Assembly: GCA_020726505.1 (NCBI GenBank)
Contig: JAHLEZ010000008.1
Coordinates: 1,178,001-1,242,000 of the forward strand
Direction of reading: 5' to 3'
Origin: Leptodontidium sp. MPI-SDFR-AT-0119
Taxonomy: Eukaryota > Ascomycota > Leotiomycetes > Helotiales > Leptodontidiaceae
DNA length: 64,000 nt
The position numbers and the translations under genes were made by a program. The notes beneath the pieces were generated by a model. That model worked only from the letters and a program-made list of their open reading frames with translations, was not told where the DNA came from and did not search any database. This document shows, one piece after another, positions 11,638-21,913 of the stretch (position 1 is the stretch's first letter; every line of letters begins with the position of its first letter).

Positions 11638-13003
11638 TCATTCATCAAGCACCGTTTCAATAATACTATTATTCGCACTCTCTAGCCCATAATACCCCAA
11701 AATCTTGTACCCAGCCTGCCCAAGCAGTTTCTGCCATTGCAGCTTATTCCTCTCCTTCCCGGCAATAACCAGCATGTTCATATCACGCAGGACGTGGCCG
11801 ATAGTAGGGTTCCTGTCTGGGAGGACGAGCTCGCAGATGAGTAGGCGAGAGTTGGGAGATCCGCGCATGGCTGGGGTGAGGTTCTTGAGGATTTGGAGAC
11901 AGGAGGAATCCGGCCAGTCGTGTAGGATGGATTTCATGAAGTAGTTTGAGCCTGGGATATTGTGAGTAATTCTTGTGTTGGACTGGGTCGGATTGGGGGT
12001 GAGTACCTTGGATTGGTTGTTCCCCTTTGAAGAAGTCGTAGGGTTGTTTCTTGATTTCTTCTGGGACGACTGTACCTCCTTCAAGAACGACTTGCATGTC
12101 TTCTAGCACAATTGAGCCTTTAAGTTCGGGATATACTGTCCGTATCTCATTGATGACTTGTCCCTTGCCACCTCCCACGTCGACCAGTACAACTCCCTCC
12201 TTGTTGGCTTCCAGTTTATCGAAAGGGTATGAAAGCATAACTTCCTTCAATCCTATTGTAGCTTGTATCGCCATAGCACTATTGAATAACTTCATCCTCT
12301 CCGGCTGCTCCTCCAGAATGTCAAAGACCCCTTTATCGTCCCGCCCATTCGCAAAGCTAAACGGACTGTTCTTCGCATCTTCAGGGTTCTTGAAGCCATA
12401 TTTGAGGTAATAGCCGCTCGCAGAGTTGACTTGTGCTTGTAGCATATTGTCGAAGAGATGACGGGTCGAAGCTTCAGCGGGTGGGAGAGTGAGGAATCGA
12501 GAGTAGGGGGTGTGGCTGTAGGAAGGTAGTTCGGAGGATGGGGAGTCGGATTCTTGGAGGATATCGAAGACGGAGAGTGTCCGTGCTATGCGGAAGAGAA
12601 ATTCTTCTTGTGCGTTTGTCTTCTGGGCTAGGTCCGCGACGGTGGAAGGTTCGCCGGATGTTGGGAGTGCGCCCTGTGAAGTTAGCAGAATAGACTTGTT
12701 GAGGGGAAAAGAAGGACAAACGAAGAGACCCATCTCAACTCCGATTCGTATTGCAACGTTGACATTGGGACCGAAGTTGATTTGCATGAATTGTTGCTGC
12801 ATAGGTGTGGTGGTGCGAGAGAGTCGGGTGGAGCTGGCCTGGATCTTTTGCAGAGCTGCAGCTTTCTCCTTTGAGGTCTTTGCATTCTCATATTCTGTAA
12901 TTGAAGTTTGAATCGCTGAAGATAATGAAGACAAGACTGATAGAGGTGGTTCGAAATGTGGAAAGCCTGGTGGTCCACTTGGAGCTCCTGCTGGTCTGGA
13001 CAT
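11638..13003 (-). CDS. SAM-dependent O-methyltransferase (class I, plant/fungal type)
   Basis: Three exons, 13003-12722, 12673-12007 and 11951-11638, give 420 residues. An N-terminal helical dimerisation/winged-helix region is followed by the Rossmann SAM site VVLVDVGGGKGQVINE and, after the last splice, FMKSILHDWPDSSCLQILKN with the His-Asp catalytic signature of the Methyltransf_2 family, then the C-terminal LLICELVLPD and NMLVIAGKERN. The first intron is exactly 48 nt and in frame, so it can be misread as 16 coding residues; removing it restores a normal MGLFGALPTSG linker. Such enzymes usually methylate phenolic secondary metabolites in fungi. No polyketide synthase or other cluster backbone gene is in the window, so the substrate is open. 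It faces away from the GH13 gene. Confidence 0.88.
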
Positions 13004-14310
13004 ACTGACTGAGAGGTAATGACAACAGCTGAGAGTATGAAATGCAAGAGAACGGGAATCAAACCCTAAGGGAATTGCAGATCATACTTATACACGTCGT
13101 CCAAGCGGACATAAACTCGCTCGTAGCCTTCCTAATGGAAGTCCGCTCCGGAATCTAATGCAACGGAGCAGGGAGAGTACCTACCAGGCGGCTCTTATTC
13201 AAGCTTCTCTAGTTTATCCCTGTCAGTTGTAACAGCATAAGGATATATCTCAAGCAGGATATTGCGTTTCTGATATGAAAATGCCCATTGTCCAGAGATT
13301 CGATATGTCCGAAGGCTCCAGATACCGAAGCAAAGGAGCGCCAAAAGCCGGGGAAAGGCGCCGTAAGACGGGCCATCTTGTAACCTAGGACTCTCCCTCA
13401 ATGGAGACACGCGTCCGAGAGTTTAACTATGCATCGTAGTTGATTGATGGTGTTGATGCATTGGGATGGCCTTTAGAATGTCGTTGGAGGTCCGGACAGT
13501 CCGAGGTGAGGGGGGTTGAAGCTCTTGTTCTGTTGGTGGGGCTGGCTGAGGTCCGGGGCCAGCCCCTCGATTTTCTTGAATGCCATCGTATAAACGGCCA
13601 TGCCTTGTGCGATCACACACCACCAACGTTACATTGCAAGAAGTTCAAATATACCCACATCCAGTCTATTCTCTGTGTCATTTGATGGTACAGATTGGAA
13701 GCAAGTGTATTTGTTGGTAGCTTGGAGCTGGTCGCACAAAGTGTAGCGCCACACAGTCTAGCTACTGTAGCTTTCTCGAAGAAGTATATTCTGTTCTTGG
13801 AAATGCTTGTCCTACAGCTCAAGCTGGACACAAATTACTATTATGTCTTACTCAATTCCCGAATCCTACGATTTGGACGATCCAAAAGCGATTTGTGTAA
13901 CGTCGTTTCCTTCTCGAGGCTTTCGTGGCTTGCGGCGTCAACCTCTCACAAAGCATGTGGCTCCCGGGCCGTAACTACCTGCATATGTTGAATGCTGCAG
14001 CATCAGTTTTGTTCCTGCACCTCTCTCAATGTGTCTCAAACCTCAGCCCTCCACATTGTGAGAGCTGATCGTCCATTCTGCAGCTTACGTTGAGCTTCTT
14101 TAATGTCTACAAAATCGTCTTGAGCGATATGATGAATGCCGCCCTCTTCTGAATTATACTTCTCAAAAGGTTCGCTCATTCGAAGAAAGAAACTCTTCAG
14201 GCAATTTCCAATTGTGTAATTAAGAGATGTGAGTCCATACTTCCTTTTCTAAAGGTCTTAAGATCCTCAAGATGCATGTCTTGTCCTTTTCTTCAAACAT
14301 CTGACATGTA
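13004..14310. other. Divergent intergenic region
   Basis: About 1.3 kb between the O-methyltransferase and the GH13 gene. Short minus-strand frames at 13195-13410 and 13423-13626 lack domains and do not join by plausible splicing. The GH13 gene may have a short upstream exon here: a GTGAGT near 14227 and an acceptor just before 14316 would allow it, but no convincing coding part was found. Confidence 0.45.
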
Positions 14311-16612
14311 ATGCAGACACCAGATCCTCTGTATTACGCTCCATTCAAGATGTCTTATGATCTTCTTGAACGAAGAAAGTCCAAGTTCGTGCTCTGGATT
14401 CCTGGTCAGGCTCCGAACGCCAGGACTCCCCAGCTGGTTCTCGGTACTTTGGATCCCAGCCCTCCTGCAACCGTCTCAACGTACAACCAAATTTTCCGAG
14501 GTCCACTTACGAGTACGATTAAGGATCTTTGGGAACTCGATCCCATCGACATCAATCCGTCACTTGCTGGAGGAACCTATCATTACTGGTTCGAGGTTCA
14601 AGATACATCACCAGAAAACTTGGGGATTGTGCAAGTTACGGACCCAATTGCATACAATGTCGATTACAGAATTTCGAGGCTTACGGGGGACAAAAAACAG
14701 CCAGCTTCAGTGATTAAGTTTCGGGATGGAAAGCTGTGGCCCTGCGATAGAGATGGTCATGAGCCTCGTCAGGTGACTGGTGAGTGCTCATCTTCCTTCG
14801 AACACCCTTGGACCGTAATGATCAATACGGCTCCCAGAAAGATACTGACCTTCTCGCAGTTCCAGGTCCTCGGGATATTCCAGACAACAACCATTTGGTC
14901 ATTTATGAGTTGCCAGCGTCTTGGGCTCGATACTCGACAGTTGGCAATGTCGAAATGGACACTGGAACATTCACTGATGTCCAAGCACTCTTTGACTCAG
15001 GCTCTTCGGGGGATCATTTTAGGAGTGTTGCTTCTGTTGCCAAACAAGCAATCCTATCCGAGCTAGGTGTGAATGCTCTCGAACTACTCCCCGCAGCGGA
15101 TGCAAGACCAACAGGACAGGTCAGTATTCCTCTCTATTGTTTCTTCTGCTTTGACTTTGAAACTACGCGGGTCTATCTTAGGATTAAATTCCATTGTCTC
15201 ACTGTCTCGCTACGATCTTGAGACTTTGAAGTAAATCAGTTCTAATGTGTATCTATAGTGGGGATATGCCACCGCAAACTACTTTGCTACGGACTTTGAC
15301 CTTGGAACAGCAACTTCTCTGGCGAAGCTTGTTGATGTAATTCACACGAAGAACGTTCGATTTTTTACTGACGTCGTAATGGCTTTTGGACATGATCCAT
15401 ATGTGTACATTGCTTACGATCAATTCCACATCGATCCAAAGTCTCCAAAGGAGTTCGGGAACAATGAGCGATGGCAATCTCATACCCCTCATACGGACGA
15501 CAATCAGTTGCGTGATGGGTATGGCGGAAGAAGCTGGCGTTACGTCCAGAGCACCAATACTTACGACCCCGAATCAGGTGAGACAAGTTTGGGTATATAT
15601 ATTAAATTCTGCTAATACATTGACAGGGATCGTCAAGGATGTGCATCCTTCTTGGGCTTTCCACAAAGGGCACGTTCATCGCTGGATGTCAGACTTCGGA
15701 GTTGGTGGGCTCAGACTTGACAGCGTAAATAACATTGCCAACTATGACTTTGTTCGGTCGTACAAGGAGCATGCATTGTCTGTATACCAGTCAATTCATG
15801 GAAATCCGCCAGGTTCCAAATTCCTCGTCATTGGAGAAGAGCTCAGCTGTCCACTCGACCTCATTCAAACAGGATGTCTCAACGCTCTCTGGAACGAGCC
15901 TTTTCAAGCACGCATCAGAGCTGTCATTCTCGGCGAATCATCAGACAACGATTTTGAATCTACAGTCCGACAAATGGTGGACTGCAGAGGTGATCCAAAT
16001 CATCCATTCTGGGATGGGGCACAAGCGATCAACTACATCACGTCTCACGACACCGAAGGTTACCGCAAAGAGCGCCTCTACAACTTCCTCTCGAGCAATC
16101 GTGTTTTTGACATGGAACGTCGGGCTAAGTTTGCTTTTGCACTTTTCATGACTGCTGTCGGTATTCCCATGATATTTGCCGGTGAGGAATTCCTGGATCA
16201 ACAAGATCGAGATACCTCGGACAAGCAAATCGATCCGGTGAACTATGAGCGCAAATCCGAAGACTGGCGCTCTCGCATATTCAACTATGTCTCTACTCTC
16301 ATCTACTTACGGAAGTTCTGTCCCGCCCTAGGAGACAACGACACGGATTTCATCCATGTGGATTCGAGTCGTGGCGGGAAGATCATGGCGTGGAAGAGAG
16401 GCGCACCAGGTCACGAACCTGTTGTTGTGGTTGCCAATTTTACGGATTATGATACGCCTGGTAGTGAGTATTTCGTACCGAATTGGCCTGAGAGGGAGAG
16501 AGGCGATTGGAGAGAGGTTACCCAGGGACGAAATGTTCCAGCTGAGTGGGTGGGAAGGGAGCCGTTGATGCATTGGGAGGTCAAAGTTTATACTTATTGG
16601 AAGGAAGCTTAG
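14311..16612 (+). CDS. GH13 alpha-amylase-superfamily enzyme (debranching or trehalohydrolase-like)
   Basis: Four exons, 14311-14779, 14860-15119, 15259-15577 and 15627-16612, give 677 residues. The N-terminal part, with a FVLWIPGQAPNARTPQLVLG start and YHYWFEV, looks like a CBM48/E-set beta-sandwich. The GH13 barrel follows: WGYATANYFATD (region I), GVGGLRLDSV with nucleophile Asp about 381, FLVIGEEL with acid/base Glu about 420, and NYITSHDTEG with Asp about 491. All three catalytic carboxylates are present. There is no signal peptide, so the enzyme is probably cytosolic, acting on glycogen or maltodextrin. The layout recalls bacterial TreZ, isoamylase and pullulanase rather than secreted fungal amylases, so the exact specificity is unknown. 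The start is the first in-frame ATG; an upstream exon is possible. Confidence 0.8.
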
Positions 16613-17667
16613 TACTAGTTTTTTTTGTGTCGAATTGTTGCAATATGGGTGGATATACTTTGTTGTGAGGGTCAATGTGGAGGTTCGTTCGTGTCTTGCC
16701 TTGTTTCGGAAACCTTATCGGAACTCAGGTTTTGAAGGAAAAGCATCTTTTATCCCATCTTTATTTTTCTGCAACAGTTGCTCGGTCCAGTCGAAAGGTT
16801 GTTTGAACTAGTTACTTTAATTCATTTTTCTGAAATCCACATTGACGTACATGAACCCATCGGGAGATGTGGTAGACAAGATCGACACAGGATCTACCTT
16901 GGAAGTATCTGATATTGAAATTACCAATAACCTAATTAGTTTCGTGCTTGAGGAGACAAGAATTGAAGTACCTGGCAATGGTACCACTGGCATTCAGTGC
17001 TTTTAAGTCACCCCCTAACATTTCAGCTTCTCAGTTCATCATTCTTTTGATGTTCTATCCCAGCTTGTATGTATAATACACCTCACTGACATTGAAAAGC
17101 CATAGAGTGTCAGAGTCAGTCATCAGCGCCAAATTCCAATGCACATATATGGACCGTGGTTCGAATTTGAGAAACTGCATGAGCCACTCCTTTGGTGGCC
17201 GACAGTGTCGGCTGAGATTTCTTTCTGGGGCAATGCCGTCGCACAGTAGCAAGTCGGTGGCTTCATTCAATCATGTGTTGGGACTCAGGAAAGTTCATAG
17301 TGCCATCGAAAGCCTGTTAAAAGTACCATGTATGAAAATGGCTCGTATTTTGGCGGAGCTAAGCCTGTCTCTTTCCCAACTTTGATAACTTAATTCCTCT
17401 CGCCCTGATAGCTTTTCAAAGATGAACTTTCCACCAGCCGCTGCTCTGCCCAATTTATGATTTCATGGCAGAAAAAGAATCACAAACCTGCCTTTGAGAT
17501 TTAGTTACTTGAGTTCATCTACACTTCTACTCCCTCCATCCTTAGTAAATAAAGGAAACTCTCTTTGCAAACAATAAATCCTCTCTCATCCTTTCGTCTT
17601 CGCATCAAGTTTGACAGTGTAATTTCCCTTGCATTCCAATATCAGCTTCGTTCCTCATATTCTTCTT
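16613..17667. other. Intergenic, no gene seen
   Basis: About 1.05 kb between the GH13 gene and the small minus-strand gene, which are convergent. Frames near 17055-17385 are short and show no domain. No repeat was recognised. Confidence 0.5.
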
Positions 17668-18208
17668 TCAAACAAAAGTAGATTCTTGAATCTTAACTTT
17701 TAGACTTACAGAACCAAGCCACAAAGGCAGAAAAGCCCTCACATGCATCATCGCCCACCCTTTCTCTGACAGACACTCCTCCACACGAGCAGGGTCGGGC
17801 TGCTCGATTGTATCCATGACGTCGTAGAAGTCTCGGGGGCCGGATTGATGGCCGTTGTCTGATCCGCGTTGGACGTCGACTGTCCATCCTTAGGTTGGGT
17901 TCGAGGTTATGTTTTGGAAATATGTACTTATTGTGTAAAGATGTTTAGTATTATGGCGCGATTTGATAGGTGTGGAAGTGAGTGTAAGAACGAGTAAGTT
18001 GAGGGGTACCGTAGATGTATATCTGCACATCATCTACTCTGATTTCCCTTCTGGCTAGCATTGTGTGAATACTTGTGCGGATACTAGGAGTTCGATAACG
18101 TACAAGAGAGGAGGGGTTGGGAAGATCTCTAGACGATCGATGGAGAATAGGTCGCTGGAATTGAACGTGAGATAGTATCGGAGTTCGAAGATTCGTGAAC
18201 TTCTGCAT
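17668..18208 (-). CDS. Small protein of unknown function
   Basis: I do not recognise this gene. Two exons can be read. The first starts at 18208, ends near 18010 after REIRVDDVQIYIYG, and is followed by a GTACCC donor. The second starts at about 17892 (GWTVDVQRGSDN...) and runs in frame to a TGA at 17668. The predicted protein, about 140 residues, has an Arg/Ser/Pro-rich N-terminus that could be a mitochondrial presequence (many Arg, almost no acidic residues in the first 60), then a charged segment DFYDVMDTIEQPDPARVEECLSEK. A GTAAGT overlapping the last codons may instead start another intron. A coding-looking patch KGPFEVWFSAMYLRNGDH lies about 300 bp upstream (18482-18535) and could be an exon of the same or a broken gene. 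Confidence 0.4.
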
Positions 18209-18869
18209 GGTTGTACCAGCTTAAAAGTTTAATGATATGGGAGAGAAATCTCATGTTTGGGGATACTGGTTCTGTAGTTGACTAGTAACTGGTTCGGTTA
18301 TGCGATTTTACGTCTAGAGGGGATTGTGAATGATTGTGAGGGCGAGATGCTCACGAAGGAGGAGTGAGTTCCTAGCTGAGTTGTATAATGCATGAGTTAT
18401 TTCTAGGAATGAGATAATTTTGTTGGTTTTTATCGATCCTGTGGGATTCATTTGTTGGTTTCTTGTTGGATGTTGGAAACTTACATGTGATCCCCATTTC
18501 TGAGATACATCGCCGAGAACCAAACCTCAAATGGTCCTTTTGCTGTTGGGATATATCAATACGATTTATCTGAAGATTGTTAAGTCTGGGGGTGGCGGCT
18601 GGCATTTTATCTTTATTGATGAAGCTGGAGGTCATGTTTATGAATCCAGGCCAAGCTCCAGCGATACGACAGATTGAACAGTTAACTCTATTACAAAGGG
18701 CCAACTCTACTAGAAAAGGAGCGGTTGGAAACTTTGATGCATGCAGAAGTCGAATGGTGTTTACCAAAAGTATAATACAGATGTCAAGGACAATTTGTGC
18801 ATTCGAAGAAATTACAATAAACTATGGGAGCCTCATTTCGGCTGTATCAAACGCCGACAAAAATGCAGT
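18209..18869. other. Intergenic with one coding-like patch
   Basis: Apart from the minus-strand patch at about 18482-18535, which ends in a good GTAAGT donor, nothing is recognised. It may hold upstream exons of the small unknown gene, but no chain of splice sites could be completed. Confidence 0.35.
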
Positions 18870-20952
18870 CTACTGATGTCGCAATCCACTTCTTCTCTGT
18901 TCCCTCTGAATATGCCCCGGACTCGCAGGGCTGACATTATCACTCCCAAGCGTTCGATTCGTTGATCCCCATCCTGAGCTAACACTTGACAACGTATCTG
19001 TCCCTGGGCTCGCTTCATTGAAACTACCCCTCCCCCTCCCTCTCGCAAGTTCGCTGTGCATACTTCGTGGCGATCCCCATCCCGAACTGATACTCGACTG
19101 TCTACTCGCTGTCGCAGATGCTGGTGTCCTATCGCCCCTTCTAAACCCTCTTCCCCCGTACAGAAATCTATCATCATCAATCTCATCTCCCCTCGTGCTA
19201 GTCCCCGTCATCTCAGACGCCACTTCCTCCCTCGCTGGCATTTCGTACACAATATCTGGATTCCCGATCTCCACCGGTGCGAAGACTTTACTTCCTTCCG
19301 TTTCGTGGATCTGTAACCCTGGTTTTTGATTCACTTCATTACTATCCAGTTCTGGCTTGACAAATTCTTGCTGTTGCTGTTGCTGTTGCTGGTTCTGGAT
19401 CGTCACTTCATTCGCAGCCAACTCTGCCGTTTTGCGTTTCCTCTGTCGAGGTCTCCACCAGCAGAAATACAACACCACCGCAAGAACGATAAGCAGAGCA
19501 CCACCTCCCGCAGCAATACCGGCAATCGCCCCCGTTGGGAGGCCCGAAGTCTCGGATTTCGGGTTATCGGTGCTGTTGGAAGGTGGGAAGATCGTGACGA
19601 TGTTTTGGGGCGAGGAATCCCATTTGCATTGTGAGACGGAGAAGTTCTTGCGTTCGTAGTCGGCGATGACATAGGCTTCTTGGAAGAATGCTCGGCCGAG
19701 AATGTATTGCGAGGAGTCGTTTGCTCGTTTGAGTGGGAAGTAGCGGGTGGAGTTTTCGACTAGGGGCCATGAAGCTTCCAAGTCGAAGGCGCCGTACGGG
19801 AGTGTGATGTTGACTCTTTCGGTGGCTGAGGAGACTGTATCCGCTCGACGCAAGGTAAATGTAACGCTGGGGTTCTGAGCCTGCAGTAGTGTGTGTTGAG
19901 TTTCGGAGACGAAGTAGAGTTGAGCGGTGTCGTTCCAAGTCAGTCCAAATGCGTTCTCGAATAGAGCACATGCGCTGGTTGGGAGCCATATGTGGGAGAC
20001 TGTAGAATCTAGAACAGTGTTAATGGATGACTGGAGGAGCGATATGCTTGAGCTAGTGGTGATAGCCTCCAGTTTCACAGTCAAGTCTGGATCGTCGTTT
20101 GTTGGGAAATCGAATGTGAGGTTATTAGGCGTGAACTTCGAGCTATCGTAACCTCCCAGAGTCAGGCTTCCCAGAACATCATTCAAACCTTCGTTACATG
20201 TCAGCAACGCAGGATACTTGCGAGTTCAGAGGTCACCTACGGTATTGATTGCCAGCTGTATACGCCCAAGAAAGGCTTGGTATCATGGATTGGTTCCTCA
20301 AGTTTTCCATGTAGCTCGGTATAGGATTATCATAATTCGTAAAATTGCTCGGCCTGGCCGTCAACCCGAACACGCCCATAAAGAATTCCTTCGCAGCGAT
20401 TCCAGCCACTGTTTGGTTCTTCAATGTTGGACCTCCACTTCCTTGGAACCCCAACGTAATATCGTCGAATCCATATCGCCCGTTCCCTTTCAATCCTAAC
20501 GCAGACTCCAGCCCTAATTCATATATTTGGTTGGATACATTGGCAAGATTTGGAACCCAGCTCGATGATGCCGTATAATTGTATTGTCCTCCGCGCAGTT
20601 TGGGGCAGTCAGTCACATCTCCAGCTCCGCATCCTTCAGTTGCCACGGCCCAGGTCTGAGTTGACGCAGTGGAGACCAGAACTTTGACATTTTGAGGAGG
20701 TGTTCCGATCTGGAGAGTAAAGGTTGACCACGGACCGTCATTTCCTTCCCTGATCACGTTAGCAATCCATTGTTCTGGTGTTTGGAGTTGTTCTCACCAT
20801 TCTTGCGATGGCAGAACTGAGATCGGGGCTGGAAGTGTTGCCCTGGAGTTAACTCGCTCCCCAAAGGCTCTCCCCAGGGAGCCTGGGAGCAGAAAGCTAA
20901 GAAGCACAGAAAAAGCAAAGTACGCAACTTTACTATGCAGTGCCAATAGCAT
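18870..20952 (-). CDS. Membrane-anchored pepsin-like protein lacking the first catalytic Asp
   Basis: Three exons, 20952-20798, 20749-20241 and 20188-18870, give 660 residues. There is a signal peptide (VAYFAFSVLLSFLLPG), then a pepsin/A1 fold beginning WSTFTLQIGTPPQNVKVLVS. Where active enzymes have a D(T/S)G triad this protein has VSTAST, with Ser at about 78 instead of Asp. The second-lobe motif is LDSTVSHIWLP, with Asp at about 282 but DST instead of D(T/S)G. Many N-glycosylation sequons and Cys residues fit an extracellular domain. A single transmembrane helix (AGGGALLIVLAVVLYFCWW) follows, with a basic stop-transfer and a cytoplasmic tail of about 190 residues holding a polyGln run and Ser/Gly/Arg-rich SSGWGS repeats. 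The protein is probably not a working protease; a wall sensor or binding role is inference. Confidence 0.82.
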
Positions 20953-21913
20953 TGTCAAGACCTGTTATCCACCATCGAGCCCGGTTTCAAGAATCACGTC
21001 AAGGAGATGAAGAACAGAAGGAAGGCTGGAAAGGTCTGGAGAAGATGTCGTAGATACGCATTTGGCGTTGAAGGGTCTTGTCCAATGGGAAATTCCGACG
21101 AGATAGCAAGGCTGAGGAGAGACTTACATCGGAGGATGTGGTGAGATTAGTTACTTCGACGTCCGGCCGTAGGGGCGTGTGTTGTGCAAGGGAACACTAG
21201 CTATGCATGCTGTGGAAACGGTCTTACGCAATTAGAAAAGGGCAAATATGTGTAAATTGCCCCCATTCAGCTGGCCAGCAGTGCCCAGCACCCTAAAATC
21301 CTAACAGCATAAGGCCGATAACTTGCATATATCCCCTGCTTTCAGCCCTGTCGCAACCTCAGGCTCCCTCAGATCTCGTGGCACTAGCACGCCAGTGAGA
21401 TCCCTGGGCCGGGAACTGATTGGGGACTCAAACGAGCTTTGGTCTGAAACCTGGGCATTTGCCGTGGAAGTGTTGGAGCAGGAAGATTATTGGATCAAAG
21501 GGGGTAATTTTAGAGTGGTGGCTGAGGCGAAGTGCAGCCAGCCTCACGCATTTCGCTTGGCGGGCGTTCATTTAAGCATGGCTTTGGTCCAATAAGGGGG
21601 GAGAGCCGAAAAGAGCTTAAGCGAGACAAACGACACCAATCAAAACATCGACTCAGCAGACTTCGGGCTGAGAGGCTTCTGGACCTGGACAACAAGGGTG
21701 ATACGGTGGAAATAATCTGCCTGATGGCTGGCAATGGCTGGGGGACGGCTTCGGCAGGGCTGTGCACGTTCTGTATCGTGATTTAGAGTTATTATGGTTC
21801 TGGATCCTGCTGCCTCCGCCGATCATGACTCTATCTTCATGAGAAAAACACTTCTTATTTTCTTTGTTCGGATTGAAATCACTGTCGTTACGATTTTCTC
21901 GTAGTCTTTCAAG
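20953..21913. other. Divergent intergenic region
   Basis: About 0.96 kb between the pepsin-like gene and the wall-protein gene, which diverge, so it should hold both promoters. No motif or repeat was recognised with confidence; a GC-rich stretch lies near 21340-21600. Confidence 0.45.

Noticed and set aside
12674..12721. Sixteen extra in-frame residues in the O-methyltransferase
   Set aside because: They are an unspliced 48-nt intron with GTTTGT start, GCTAAC branch point and ACAG end, not a real insertion.
17150..17175. Possible tRNA B-box (GGTTCGAAT)
   Set aside because: No matching A-box, cloverleaf or terminator is present around it.
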